Positions 21,988 to 33,919 of a stretch of 64,000 nt of DNA are shown here, in pieces. The position numbers and the translations under genes are program-made. Source of the DNA: Xiphydria camelus (lineage: Eukaryota; Arthropoda; Insecta; Hymenoptera; Xiphydriidae). The stretch covers positions 4,409,501 through 4,473,500 of the forward strand of contig OY783199.1 of the NCBI GenBank assembly GCA_963678675.1, given 5' to 3'. Positions within the stretch are counted from its first letter, which is position 1; every line of letters starts with the position of its first letter. The notes beneath the pieces were generated by a model that saw nothing but the letters and a program-made list of their open reading frames with translations, did no database searches and was not told the DNA's origin.

Positions 21988-24534
21988 TAATTTCGAGCGA
22001 TTTTAACGAGAAAGAGATCCTAATTCGATCGCAAAGAACTCTACAGCATCCTCGTCTCGCGAATGGAGGGCCGGCCGCAGAGCTCATACTTCTTCTCTAG
22101 AATTGAATCGAGATATCTCGTTCTCTCTCTCTCTCTCTCTCTTCCTCCATTTCTCTCTGCCTCGATGAATCCGAAAATTGACACGAACGTGGACACCGCA
22201 TCGCCCCAACGAATCGCCGTAGAGAAACCTCGCGCGAATGCATCGAAAGTACAGAAGGAGCGAATGCAATAATAATTGGTACCGCGCATCGGTAGGTGGG
22301 CACGTTCCCATTGTTTCCCCCGCGAGCGTCGAAGAGGCTTAATGGACATTTATAACGGGTAATCGGAACGAAGATGGAAGCGTTTAACGAGTGACCCGCT
22401 CTCGCGAGTCTCGTCCGCGACCGAAAGGGAAGATGGAAGCAGCAGCACCGGGAAAGAAGAAGAAGAAGAAGAAGTGGGAGACAACGTCGCGCCCGTGTCC
22501 CCCGGCTTCGGACTTAACGACCTTTTGCGCGTCCCGGTGAAGAATGTGCGACTCTCCCGACTCTCGAACATCGCGACTAGTCCCGGTTTATGTAGATGGG
22601 CATAAGCGGAGCCCGGCAGTGGTATCGGGGCCGCCTGCCCCTGAAGTCCGCGGTGGGACTACCGAGAGAGGAGGAGATGTTTATGCAGATGAGGAGAGAA
22701 CCTCCGTCGCCGCGACGTTCGTCGTGAGACGCGCGAATTCCTCGCAAATCTCCTCGCGGTCCCAACCGCGTGTGCGCCGCGGCGTCTTCTTCGTCCCGTC
22801 GATTCCCGGAGAACGCGTACGCGGGTGAGCGGGATGCGCGTACTCCCCGTCGCCCGAAATTCGCGGAGGGTCGAAGCGGGCGAGGGGCGAGGAAAAAGAG
22901 GAAAATCCCCTCGAAACGATTCCGACCGGGTTCCGTATGCGTCGGAGCGGCCGGCGGTGGACGCCGCGTCGGAGCAGCCGCCGCTAAGTGATTAGCTAAT
23001 TGCGCCTCGCCGACTCGCCGCCCTTAATCACCTTAATCGCCATCGCCTAATTATTCGCGGCCCGATTAAAGAGACTAACGGAGCCCGGGGTCCGCGTTTG
23101 CGGTTACCCCTCGCGCGTCGCGCCGGATTCGAGGCAGATATCCCGGCGCGAGGGAAGCGAGAGGGAGCGAGGAAGGACGTAGATTTCTTTATTTCCGACG
23201 TACTTTTTGGAAGAGCCCCCCCTCTTCCTGCAATCCCGTCGCGCGCTCGCGGAGCGCGATACAAATGTCCCGGATTAAAAGTTTTAAAACCCCCCCGGCG
23301 TTATTTATACCGCCGTTTCTTAGCCGGCGTACGGCGCGACGGTAGCGGACGGCTGCGAACGATATGGGCCGGCGGCCGGGTATAGGAATCCGGGATTTCG
23401 ATGCTGTCCGGGAAAGGGAACGCCTGTTACCGAATCGATATCGTCGGATATACGGGGAGAATTTGTGTGATCGAATTAGGTAATTGGGTTCCGGGGATTT
23501 AAATTCATTTGAAATCCTTGATTACGTTATAATCCAAAGTATATTGCGCGTAATAAATATTAGGCTTGCTTGGAGAGTTTGAAAATTCAGGTAGCTGAGA
23601 GGAAAAGAAACTTCTTTTTTTTTGACAAGAATCTCAGTCACAATAAAGATTAATCTTATCGCTGCAATTTTGTGAAATTTAACTTCAATTGTAATTGCAC
23701 AAATGGACGAAGATTTCGATCCGATCCCTGTCTTTTTCGATATCAAACAGTCATTCCCCTTTAAAACGAGAAACCCCTTCCAAAAAAAAAAACCGACTCA
23801 AACCGAGACCGCAGAGGCACCACTGCGACGTTTGTTATCCCCATAAATCGCAGTTCGCCTTCCTCGTTCGAAATCGGCTTTTAATTCGGTCGGCGTCGCC
23901 CTTTGAGGTAGTGCGTCACTCCGACGCCGACGCTGCACCCGTTGCACCGCGCGCAGCGGCGGTGCAGTGGCTCGTACCGCAATATCGTCCGACGCGAAGC
24001 TTAGACGTGGTGTAGCCGGGTTTCATTTCATGTTTTGAACTTCGACCGACTGACCGTCGGTCCGCCGCTCGACTGGACGATAAATCGAGACGCCCCCGCG
24101 GTGAGCTTTTTTGTCCGGAACGGTGCTGCTGCAGCGGCGGTGCACCCTTCTCCCGAGATTCGCGAGTCTCGGTGCGGCGAGCGTCCGTTTCTTCGGCACC
24201 GCGCGAAGTGTACGAAGGGCGAAGGGGCTGGGGGATGAGGAGAGTAAGGCAGGGGCGGTTTTTGCAGAATTCTCTCGCGTACGCGAGGGGGGAGAACCTC
24301 AGAGATTTAATTAAATCCGTCGGAAGGGGCGCGAGAGACCGCGGCAATCAACGGGAAAGTCGCGACGTACAATAGTTCACTGCTTTGGTGTACGTTTTCG
24401 TGTGGAACGGTGGAAATTTCGAACAGACGTCCCAGAGGTTGGAAATTATTAAAAACCGGCCGGATAACGTTTCAAAATAGGTGAAACGTGCCGGATTCTT
24501 ATTTAAAGTATGCCTGTCGAGCTGTCTTGTCTTC
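21988..24534. other. no gene seen; CpG-rich unique block
   Basis: It contains a CT tract at 22122-22144, a GAA run at 22456-22475 and the homeodomain-motif cluster listed separately. ORFs up to 143 codons overlap on both strands and are compositional. Confidence 0.4.
22985..23075. promoter_or_regulatory. cluster of homeodomain core motifs
   Basis: Within 90 bp of an otherwise CpG-rich, unique stretch there are GATTAG, CTAATTGC, CTTAATCACC, CTTAATCGCC, CTAATTATT and CGATTAAAG. Such alternation of TAAT cores with G+C-rich DNA is typical of developmental enhancers. No function is shown, and the cluster could be chance. Confidence 0.25.
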
Positions 24535-24937
24535 ACGGAGAAAAAAAATAGTAGACTTGTCTAAACTGACAGTCAAATGTGGAGGAACGCCGATTTAGTG
24601 ACTTGAATTGAATAATTCGGTTAGAAATAATGGCCAGCAACTGTTTAATGAAGTTAAGCTATAGTCAATTCTGACAAAGTATTAGTTCAAATAACTATCC
24701 GGATAGACTAATGTACACTACGAAAAATATGGTATATTTAATTAAATCATTGTTTACGGGTGGGGGGATGCAGAATTATTTACTTCGACTAATGAATTTG
24801 GTTACAGTGATTAATAGCCATTTGAAGGAAAGAGGCTGTAGTCCATTCAAGTCAATTATTAGTTCAAGTAATTCGATCTGCATCCCTTCGCCCGTAACTG
24901 CCGATTTAGTTAAATCTGCTGCAATTCTTTCTCAGTA
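24535..24937 (+). mobile_element. MITE family B, diverged copy plus full copy 3
   Basis: 24535-24708 is a diverged, shortened B-like element (ACGGAGAAAAAAAATAGTAG, then TATTAGTTCAAATAA). 24714-24937 is a fuller copy running from TACACTACGAAAAAT through ATTGTTTACGGGTGGGGGGA to TTTCTCAGTATA. Confidence 0.65.
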
Positions 24938-25228
24938 TACGTAAATTGTACAGCAACCTTAGGTACTATTGACTCATATTCGTGGCGTAAATTTAATAAT
25001 TTATTTAAGAATAGTTATTTCTTCGAATTCAGACGGCAAAGCAAACGTAAATTTTAGAACAATCAATTATTGTAATAAGTGTTTGAATGTGTGACCATCT
25101 CTCCGTAATTGGATCGAATGTGTGTACTACCTATATTTTTTCCCCAGTTTTCGGATGTGAATTACAAGCATTATTTGTTACATTTCCGATACGAACTGAT
25201 AATCGGGCGTCCGCAAATCTTTAGACCT

Positions 25229-25452
25229 CTCGGAAAAAATAAATCGTAGCATTTACACAAAATTTATGGTAAATTTCAAGACAAGGCCAATTTATTTTTA
25301 CGATAGCTAAAAGTTTCGTAAAAATTACAGCAACTCTTGCAACTTCTACAAGTTTTGCTACAATTTTTACTAAAATTGCAGTAACAATAAATTGACCTTG
25401 TCTCGAAATTTACCATAAACTTTGTAAATTCAACGTCTTATTTTTTTCCGTG
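25229..25452. mobile_element. palindromic MITE, family J
   Basis: The arms are mirrored: TCGGAAAAAATAAATCGTAG against ACGTCTTATTTTTTTCCGTG, and TTTATGGTAAATTTCAAGAC with AAGGCCAATTTATT against AATAAATTGACCTTGTCTCG. It is a single copy in the window. Confidence 0.75.
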
Positions 25453-27186
25453 CTCCTATCATCCTCGTTTCCTTCGTTCACGATCGTCTCTGTGAGGAGG
25501 AACGAGAGGATTTCCTAGACACGAGCGTTAATAGACCGGTAGCCTTCGCGTTCGCCGATTGGCACAGGTAGAACAGCATCCGCGCGCGAGTAGCCGTGCA
25601 ACTCGGCGCGCGCGCGCGCGCCTGGATTAGCATCCCATTTGCATATTGACGGGTTTCGTAAAAGTTATGAATATTTTATGTACCGCGTATCGCCCGCGCA
25701 AAATGGTGATTCTCTCTCTCTCGCTCGTCCTCACCCTTCTCCCTCCTCGCCGCGATCGCGCGAACGCCCGTCCGATCAACGAAATTGTCAGAGCCCCCAT
25801 CGCGGGAATTATCCATTCGCCGCGCTCTCTCGACTCGCGGAATTAGTATACGACGCGTTAAATTCTCGATTACGATCCGATTCGTCGCTTGATCCATCGG
25901 ATACAGACGTGTACCGCCGCCGTCGCGGAACGAAAATCTCGGACGCATTTGGTCTGTGCTAGATTTTAATTCGTTGTCTCGCAACGAATCTCGATGGATT
26001 CTCTGTTCTAGGAAATTGTACTTTTCTTATTCGCATCTGCTCGTAGGACGTTTTAATCGAAGAAATTACGTTCGATGCGGGAAATCCTTGATTTTATGCT
26101 GGGACGTGGCTCGGAAGTGACAAAGCTTCGGGAAATCCGCGTCGCACCTGGCAAGAAATCCATACCTCGTTCCTCCCACGACCTATCGAGGCACGATAAA
26201 GCCTACTCGGTCGTCGGCAACTGTCGGCCGCGCGCGCACGCCGACGATTCGATTTATTGTCGAGGTTCTCCTCCCTCTTTCTGTCCGGTAGGCTCGATTT
26301 CGCAATTTTACCTAGTCAAAATTGCAAAGAAATACGGAGAGGAAGGGGAAAAAGTCGAGACTCGCGCGAATTCGCGAGAGACCTGCCGACGTGCAGTTGC
26401 AGCGGTCATGCAACGAGGAGGAAAAGGGATGCCGGCGGAGCGAGGTGAATTCTCTTCCGGACCAACAGATGGCACCAGGGTGCATCTTTCTCGGTGATTC
26501 CCTGTTTTTCCTCTTTTTTTTCATAACGTCTCACGTCCAGGTTTGATCGAGAATCCGTGTTTTTTGAATTCTCCATTATTGCATAATCTATAGCACCGCT
26601 ATCGCATCAATCTACGTTTCGATATCGATTTGTCTTTCATCAGAATTCCGCATTTGCATCGCGCAGTCGCCGGAAGCGTGTAATTCGGACGTTCGAAAAA
26701 AAAATGGGAAAATCGCGGCGTTTCGAAAATTGCAATTTTCCACTCCGCATTTCTCGCGGAATAATCGAGCGAAATACCTCGCGCGCGCGGCTCGGCGTTT
26801 CGCCGGAAAGTTCGTCCCCCGAAACGCGCGCGGAATGCGAGCGGACAGAATTTGTTTCGATGAGCGACAGGGAATTCCGATTTCTTCCCGCGGAATTCGA
26901 GCGATTCGCAACTGACGCGGGTGAGCGGAACCGCGAGGGTGGGGGGCAAGGACGCCAATCCTATATCATGCACCCGAATCGCACATAACTTACGGTGCAG
27001 GCGCGACTGCCACCAATCAATGTCCCGATTAGCGTTAGTTTGGGAATTTCATTATCGCGGAGCTGTAAAACAACGATTATTTGGAAAAGTTTCGATCGTT
27101 CAAGTTCGGCATGGAGAATAAAGTAGCTACGGAGGACCTCAATTTTCCTTCAAGATTCTTAAAAAAAAAGGTTTCCTCAAATCGTT
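25453..27186. other. no gene seen; two POU octamers
   Basis: CpG-rich unique sequence with ATTTGCAT at 25637-25644 (as ATTTGCATAT) and 26652-26659. ORFs of up to 140 codons overlap on both strands and match nothing. Confidence 0.4.
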
Positions 27187-27577
27187 ACGGGAAGACTGAT
27201 AGAAGATGCAGCGCAAAATGGAGCAATCGCGGTCGTTGTAAGCGATAATCTAAAAGTTGATAAACTCTACCAGTAAATTTTGTTATATTTACAATAAAAT
27301 ACGGTACATGTAAGGCTTTTCGGACGCTTCTAAAAGATTCGAATAATCCATATAGGGCCAAATCCATGTACGAACCTCATACGAACTCTATAGAACTTTC
27401 TCGCCTGGGGATGAACAATTGTTCCTTAGAAACTAGTTAATGTTAATGTAAACTATTGCGATTCAATGTTTTCAAAAGCAAAATTACTGTACCGCACTGT
27501 AAGCACGTCCGAAAACATTCGTGTGTGCCTCTTTTATTTTAAATACAGTAAAATTTAGCGGTAACAGTCTTTCCGTG
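27187..27577. mobile_element. MITE family F, copy 1, interrupted by family C fragment
   Basis: It opens ACGGGAAGACTGATA and closes GGTAACAGTCTTTCCGTG. It shares CAGTAAATTTTGTTATATTT and CTTTTCGGACG with copies at 33692 and 40038. A family C remnant at 27338-27409 (ending TTTCTCGCCTGGG) lies inside it. Confidence 0.65.
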
Positions 27578-28920
27578 TCGACTAATCGAACCGATAAGAC
27601 TCGTCGTCGGTGCGACTCTCGAGAAGACGGCGAAACCCCAATAACGTACCTATTCTGCATCCGCGAGATTTACGCCCGGCGTTGATCGTTCGGCGACGTA
27701 TTAATTGAAATCGTGGCGACTGTTGCGCGCCGCCGATTACAGCCCGCGATGCGTATTAGACGGGACTCGTTAAAAATTAGTCTCGTCGGATCGGATGAAA
27801 ATACACCTCACGGAAAAAGAGGCGCGGTATCGTTTACGGGTGGTGTGAAACAATGGGGTAAGGCGGACGTATTACGCGTGCAATCAAAAACGCGCGCGCA
27901 GCTCTGCTCTCTTATCGTTTGCCGCGCCGCCGAAGCCGCGCCGAATACGTTTAATTAAATTTCACGTGCACCAACAGCCATTGGCCGATCCCTCGTCGTC
28001 GTCGAATCGCCTGCCCGTCAAACGCTCTCGGATTATAAACGCCGAGCGCGCGTGTGGCGTGTCCAACTGGATTTGAAAAGTTCTGGCGGGCCCGTGAGGT
28101 GCGCTTATTCCGCGGGAGAGAAAGAAAAAAGCAGCCAGAGTCACGGGAAAGAGATCGATCGTGGAGAGTCTTTTTGCGGAGGGACGGGAGGGATGAATGC
28201 AATTTCGCGCTGATTGGGCGGTAATTTCGTGATGGGCGCGGCATGCGATCGTTTCGCTCGTCGATGATAATTGTAATAAAATTGCACAGGCGCTCGGGGC
28301 TGCCGCGCGTTTGCAGGTAATCGCGTCGAAAAGGACGGCGGCGAGGCGATGCAAATTTCTCTCCGAACCCTCGAGCCGCTTTTAAGGGCGCGAAGGGGTC
28401 ACGCGCGGGCGAGGGGAGGAGAATCGAAACGGTTCCACGATTGGAGAATACATTTTTCTTCGTTGCATCGCGCCCGGGCCAAAACGCCGTGGCACGGCAG
28501 CGCCGTAATGACCCCGCCGTCTCGAAACAAACGATTTATCTTTTCCGCGCCACTGCCTCGAATTGGCAGCAGGCACGGGCCGCACGCGGGCGGGGAAGAA
28601 AAGCTCAACGAAAAGAAAAAAATAAATATTACCGGCTGTCAGACGCGATCGGGAGAGGCGCGAGCCGCGCGGTGCTGCCGCCTGCGGATCGTCGCTGCAA
28701 CGTCGGCCGAGAAGATGCTGCGAGCGCGAGATTTTCGGTACATCTCGCCTGTTTTATTTTCGTCCGCCGCTTTCGAGAGACGCCCACAGTCGCGCTGCGA
28801 ATTCTTGCGCGAAAATCGCCCGGTTTTTTATTCTTACTGGAAAGCTGCGATTTCTGAAGAAAAAGATTAGTTTCAACGCGGAGTTTTTCTAGGATTCATT
28901 GAATCTCGCGCGCGTACCTA
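27578..28920. other. no gene seen
   Basis: CpG-rich unique sequence. The 173-codon ORF at 28349-28870 is Arg/Ala-rich, is overlapped by ORFs in other frames and has no recognisable domain. A perfect octamer ATGCAAAT lies at 28349-28356. Confidence 0.4.
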
Positions 28921-29136
28921 CACTGATTAAAAAATGCGTTAGATCTAACTAAATCGGCGGTTACGGGTGGAGGAATGCAGATCTGGTTACTTCGACTGAT
29001 AATTGACTCGAATGGACTACAGCCTGTTTCCTTCAAATAGCTTCAAAGCAAATTTATTAGTTGAAGCAAATAATTCTGCATCTCCCCACTCATAAACGCC
29101 GGTTTAATTGAATCTTATATCATTTTTCTCTCTCAG
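28921..29136 (+). mobile_element. MITE family B, copy 4
   Basis: CACTGATTAAAAAATGCG, then CTAAATCGGCGGTTACGGGT and GGAGGAATGCAGATC at the 5' side. It closes TTTAATTGAATC and CATTTTTCTCTCTCAG. A TA precedes it. Confidence 0.75.
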
Positions 29137-30459
29137 AGAGAGAGAGTAGGAATTTCCAAAATTATAGAATCCTAACCAGTCATATATCTGGACAGAAATC
29201 ATTGTTACCTAATAATAATAAAATATTATTTTTCTAACTATTTCCATATCATACATAGCAACGGTTTAATCTGGCAAATGGTAACTATTAGGTACAGTGA
29301 AAAGTTGGAAACCATACCTAACTGTACACTTCGAAATGATTGCTATAATGTCTAGTACCGGTTACTTTTAATCAATTAATGAAAAGTCGGCCACTCGCAG
29401 GTCTAAACTAATGTCAAATCCCGAGTGGCCAATTTGTCCGCTTTCGCCAAGTTGAGGCTCAAACCAGAGTATTAAAATTTCGACTCTCTGGAATGAATAC
29501 AAAAAATTTCTCCCCGCTCATCATCCCTTCGAAACGCGCCGCGCGCGATTATCGGTTCGATATCCCGCGAGCACAATTCGCCGGACGTCCCGCGCCGCAC
29601 TCGTATCGCTCGCCGACGGCGCGGCAAATTCCGGAAATCGATCGTGACACGCCTTCGATTCGCGCGGACGTGACGCCGGACGAAGAGGTCCCACCGCGCG
29701 TCGATTGCGCCGGCGGCGCGTCGAAATAACGCACGCCGCCCGAATATCCCGACGTGCAACAAATTCGTCGCGTCCTCAGCGGGGCGTCTCTCGTTGCGCG
29801 ACGTTCTCCCCGCGTCCGTGGAATCCCTTCGTCGGATGTGGCGAGAGAGCGGAGGCTGCATAGGTTTCGGGGCGGAGCACTGTCCATCTACCTGCCCGCG
29901 CGACCGGGCAGAGGCGCATTCTAATAATAATCTATGGGAACCCCGCGCTCTCTCTGAGCCGCTGAAGGGCGGGGAGGGCGGTGCGGGAGGGCCGCGAGGG
30001 AAGAAAAGAGCGAGAGCGGCTCGAGGGAGGGAAGATGGAGCGGGAGAAAGACGAGGGAAGAGAGGAATTAGAGAGGCTTAGCCGAGAGGAGAGCCTATTA
30101 TGAACGCAGCGGGTGTGGGTGGATGCCGCATGGGTAGCGAACGGATTCGGGCATTTTTCTCTCGATTTCGAGGGAGTTTGTGTTGAAAGCGGCTGTCGAT
30201 ATTTAATGCGATAATGTCTCGCCGCGTGTGACCGAATGTCCGGGCGAACCAGCGACCGACCGACTGACTGACTGACTCGAGTGACTGACTGATGTCGATC
30301 TGTCGCTCGCCTCGCCGAACTTGTCCCTTACAGCGGGGATCCTTCGGATCGCGCGTGGCCCCGATTCGTCTTTTCTGGAAGTCCTTATCTCCGTTCCTCG
30401 GAAATCTTCGCGGAAGTCATCGCGAAGTTGTCGCGCGAGATGCTGAATCACCTACATGC
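29137..30459. other. no gene seen
   Basis: A+T-rich to 29470, then CpG-rich with TGAC units at 30262-30295. ORFs of 80-130 codons overlap on both strands, and none is recognised. Confidence 0.4.
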
Positions 30460-30581
30460 ACGGTAAAAAAGTGGTGTAAATTTGTAACATCATTTCGTCG
30501 GTTTGGACCTAAGTTTATGTACCACATCTAGTGTCATTCAGGCTTATGCTATTGTTTCTGACACCAAAAGTGGTCTATATA

Positions 30582-30648
30582 GAGTAGACCGAGGCGAACC
30601 GGATCACAGGAAAAATCGGCCCGTCGTCCAATTCACCTCGGTCTACCC
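30582..30648. mobile_element. palindromic MITE family H, copy 3 (short, nested in Q)
   Basis: It opens GAGTAGACCGAGGCGAA and closes TTCACCTCGGTCTACCC, flanked by TA on both sides. It is a 67-bp deletion form of the 180-200 bp copies at 35184 and 45994. Confidence 0.75.
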
Positions 30649-30650
30649 TA

Positions 30651-30876
30651 CACTAAGAAAAATAATTAGGTTAAAATGACAAAACGCATCTAATTAAGTG
30701 CGTTTAGTTGTTCTGAACAAATGTTTCGTTATCCCAAGCAAACGTTTAGTTGTTCTAATCGAAAATTGGTCAATCGAACCAAACATATATATATGCGGGG
30801 GATCCATATTTTACCATACGATTTGGTCATCATCTCCAGGATTTTTATTACATTGACCAACTTGTTTCTCTCAGTG
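30651..30876 (+). mobile_element. MITE family A, copy 3 (nested in Q, abutting H)
   Basis: CACTAAGAAAAATAATTAGG at the start and CTCAGTG at the end, flanked by TA at 30649-30650 and 30877-30878. The left TA is shared with the right flank of the H element. Confidence 0.85.
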
Positions 30877-30911
30877 TAGGTCCACACCGCAGAATTGTTT
30901 ACACTGTACGA

Positions 30912-31506
30912 ATACAGAACAATTCTGCAGACCGTATAATGTTATTCGTGGACGCGATTGACGAAGGGGGTGGATGCGTAACGAGGGCGAGGGGCGAGGG
31001 TGGTCAGAGAGAGAGTCACGAAAGTATCGAACGAGCAGATATACCGCGGGGGGAGGGGAGTCCCTCCTCGTCCTTGGCTTTTTTGCAGCGGTGGCCGCGG
31101 TGGCCCCCGCGCAGAAAAGGACGACGGCCCTAAAGAATGGTTTCCCGCGGCGCATCATTCTTCGCCGGTTAAGAGGAGTCGTTGTTTTATCGGGTGTGTT
31201 TACACCGGGGCCGGGGATCTTTTTCGGGAGAGAGAGAGGGGTGTGGGAGGGAGGAGGAAGAGGAGGACTTCCTCGACGTGTCGGTGTCCGGGAAGAACGA
31301 TCGCCCCTTCGCCGCAGATAACTCAGCTGTCAGTCCGCGTCAAAACAAAGAATCGCTCCGGAGCCCCGCGCGACCCGCGGCGTAAAAACGCACGACGGCT
31401 GTCGCACCCCGTCACTTATCCTATACCTGTCGCGCTCGACTCTTTTAAACCCGCGAACGACCGCTCGTAAATAGGCGTCCCGCGTCGCGCCTTTTCGGCG
31501 CGATAA
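30912..31506. other. no gene seen
   Basis: CpG-rich sequence with Arg/Gly-rich chance ORFs. Confidence 0.4.
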
Positions 31507-31611
31507 CTCGAGTAGAAATTTCATTTTTACCGAGGCCCTGACCATGTCCCGATCAAGTAATTCGGACCCCGGTCGGGTTATGTGGCGGGGACCTGGTAAG
31601 AATCTTACTCC
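31507..31611. mobile_element. terminal fragment with CTCGAGTAGAAATT end
   Basis: CTCGAGTAGAAATT (31507-31520) is followed by ACCGAGGCCCTGACC, GTCCCGATCAAG and GGACCCCGGTCGGG, the same kind of G+C-rich subterminal sequence as in the 6341-10199 element. It ends at a family B element. Confidence 0.45.
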
Positions 31612-31612
31612 A

Positions 31613-31820
31613 CACTGAGAGAAAAATTTAAGAGTAGATTTGACTAAATCGGCGATTACACGTGGGGAAATGCAGATCAAATTACGTGGACTAATAATTG
31701 ACTCGAATGGACTACGGCCTGTTTCCTTCAAATAGCCGTTAATCGTTATAAACAAATTTATTAGTTGGAGCAACTAATTCTGCACTCCCTCACCCGTAAA
31801 CGCAGATTTCATTAAATATA
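31613..31820 (+). mobile_element. MITE family B, copy 5
   Basis: CACTGAGAGAAAAATT, then AAATCGGCGATTACACGTGG and, later, CTCACCCGTAAACGCAGATT. The last bases are lost where a family C element joins. Confidence 0.7.
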
Positions 31821-31822
31821 GT

Positions 31823-32079
31823 TATATATTTTGTATCAATCAATATGTGGTTTTGGTCATATATGAATTATGCATATAATATGATTACTATACCTATTAA
31901 CCACACAAGGACTATAGAATGTATATAGATTTTTGAATGTTTGTACAATCTATATATAGTCCTTATGTGGTTAGTGTAGAAATCATACCTATAGGTAGTT
32001 ATAATTCATACACGACCAAAATCAAATGTGGATTATATAGAAAATATGTAGGTACCTATATAGAATTTTTTCGCCTGGG
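31823..32079. mobile_element. palindromic MITE family C, copy 2
   Basis: Arms AATATGTGGTTTTGGTCATA and ACGACCAAAATCAAATGTGG are mirrored. It closes TTTTTTCGCCTGGG. The left terminus is missing at the junction with the family B copy. Confidence 0.7.
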
Positions 32080-32329
32080 TTATAGGATCATACTCTGGTA
32101 TTCCGATAAGGATCAATCCGCCATAATTAAAACTGAAACGAAAAAGTATCATTTTTTCGGTATAGGTATACCTAGGCGCATGTGAAAAGCCTGATCGAGT
32201 ACTGATGATAGAAAAATGAAAATTATCCTCTTCAGGTGTACTAAATAGATACCCTATCAAATTCGAGTCGGGTATTTCACGATCGAATTATAACATTTAT
32301 TACATGGAAAAAAAAGAATTTTATACAGA

Positions 32330-32612
32330 GTGATATTTCGCATAGCAGAAATTTTCCTCGGGAACGATATAGCACTGAGTATCGTTGTACATTGTAACTG
32401 CTACTGTGTCAAATAAAAATTAATTCTGCATTCGTAGCAATATTCGAGATGTTCCAAAGCCAATAGTAGGTACCACTAATGTGTCACGTACAAGTGTAAA
32501 AATTGTAGTTTTTGCAATGAAAGATGCAGTATTTACAATGTACAATGGTAGGTACTCTCTGCTATGTCGCTCCCTAGGACAATTTATACCCTGTGTAAAA
32601 TATCACTAATTG
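32330..32612. mobile_element. palindromic MITE, family G
   Basis: AGAGTGATATTTCGCATAGC and AAATTTTCCTCGGGAACGAT on the left mirror GTCGCTCCCTAGGACAATTT and GTGTAAAATATCACTA on the right. The centre includes TTGTACATTGTAA and TTTACAATGTACAATG. Confidence 0.65.
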
Positions 32613-33395
32613 CTCCATTTACCTATTGAGTATATTTTGTAAAAAAAAAATCTTTTTCCCACATACGTGGTTTCGATCGAGATTTCCCAAAATAAGGTAA
32701 TTAATCGTAATGTCACCCGAAGAGGCTCTTACGCGACGTCGGGTATACCCGAACAAATCTCTACCCAGGAAGCGGAACCCGCGCGAAACTGGAATCGCGC
32801 AAAGTTCGGGCAACGAGGAAAAAGGCGTCCGCGCGTCTCGGTGGCCACCTCGCGCTCAGCGTCGTAACCTCGGTGTACCCGGTGCCATAACTCACCCTCG
32901 CATAATTATGGGGTACCTATAGCCGCCTCCGCCCTCCTTCCCACCACGCTTCCCATGTTCCGGGCGTTTATCCCGCGACTGTATCTACCGCCGGGGAGGG
33001 CGCTTGTCACCTGTCCCGAGACATCTCGTAAATAACTGAAATAACATCTCAAGCCCGCTCTACACGATAGGCCCGTGCCTCGGCTGTACGCAGGCCCTCG
33101 ATGACTGGCGTTCGGTTCGAACCCGACGACTCCTTCGTTCCCCCGGCCCTTCTGCTTCGGGAGGCGCGCGAGCGCGCGGGACGACAGTGTGGCGTAACTA
33201 CCGAGCGCCGTAAATCAAAGGGAGGAAAGACAATCCTCGTGGTCGAGCGCACGCAAGCTTCGATCGAACTACGATCCGACGTATTCACGTACGAGGGTGC
33301 GTATACGCGCGGCGTGTTCGCGGAGTAACGAGAATCTCTTTATCGCGCTAACGATCGCGCAACGGCCAAAATTCACCGGGTTTGATGTAGACCTA
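32613..33395. other. no gene seen
   Basis: A+T-rich at first, then CpG-rich unique sequence. A tRNA B-box-like GGTTCGAACCC at 33114-33124 lacks a matching tRNA fold. Confidence 0.4.
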
Positions 33396-33440
33396 CACTG
33401 AGAAAAAAATGTAGTAGATTTGACTGAATTAGCGGTCACG
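33396..33440 (+). mobile_element. MITE family B, terminal fragment
   Basis: CACTGAGAAAAAAATGTAGT, then AGATTTGACTGAATTAGCGG. Only the 5' end is present. Confidence 0.65.
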
Positions 33441-33691
33441 AGCGGATCTTCTTGTTTTGCCATAAAACACCAATCAAATTTAGCCTTCACGGCAAAATAC
33501 TAAGATTCATTCGAATCTTTCAGTTACGATCGACTTGATAACCGTATACCGTTACTCAAAAAGGGGGTTCGTCAGAATCATTGGTCACAACTGTGTATCT
33601 ACGTCAAAATCCAACGATCGATACGGCACGATCGCGATTATCGTGTATCGCGAATTTCGCGCGATTGTTTTCGCACGCGCGCTCATCGATA

Positions 33692-33919
33692 TACGGAAAG
33701 ATTGATATCAGTAAATTTTATCGTATTTACAATAAAAAAAAAAAAGGTACACATAAGAGTTTTCGGACATTTTTACAGTGCGTTTCAGTAATTTTTCTCT
33801 TGAAAACTACTAGTTTCTAAGGAAAAATAATTCTTCAGCACAGTAGGGACATCCGAAGACCTTACATTTACCTCTTACTGTAAATGCGATAAAATTTACC
33901 GGTATCGGTCTTCCCGTGT
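33692..33919. mobile_element. MITE family F, copy 2
   Basis: TACGGAAAGATTGATATCAG, then TAAATTTTATCGTATTTACA at the left. ATAAAATTTACCGGTATCGG, then TCTTCCCGTGTA at the right. It is the cleanest copy of the family and shows the inverted ends. Confidence 0.75.

Larger units (their letters stand above)
30460..30911. mobile_element. MITE family Q, copy 1, carrying nested H and A elements
   Basis: The Q parts are 30460-30581 (ACGGTAAAAAAGTGGTGTAA to CAAAAGTGGTCTATATA) and 30877-30911 (TAGGTCCACACCGCAGAATT to TTTACACTG). The full-length copy at 61492-61897 has these two parts next to each other, so H (30582-30648) and A (30651-30876) are insertions into Q. Confidence 0.75.

Noticed and set aside
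33114..33124. tRNA B-box-like GGTTCGAACCC
   Set aside because: A four-base stem forms but no D arm, anticodon arm or acceptor stem can be drawn.
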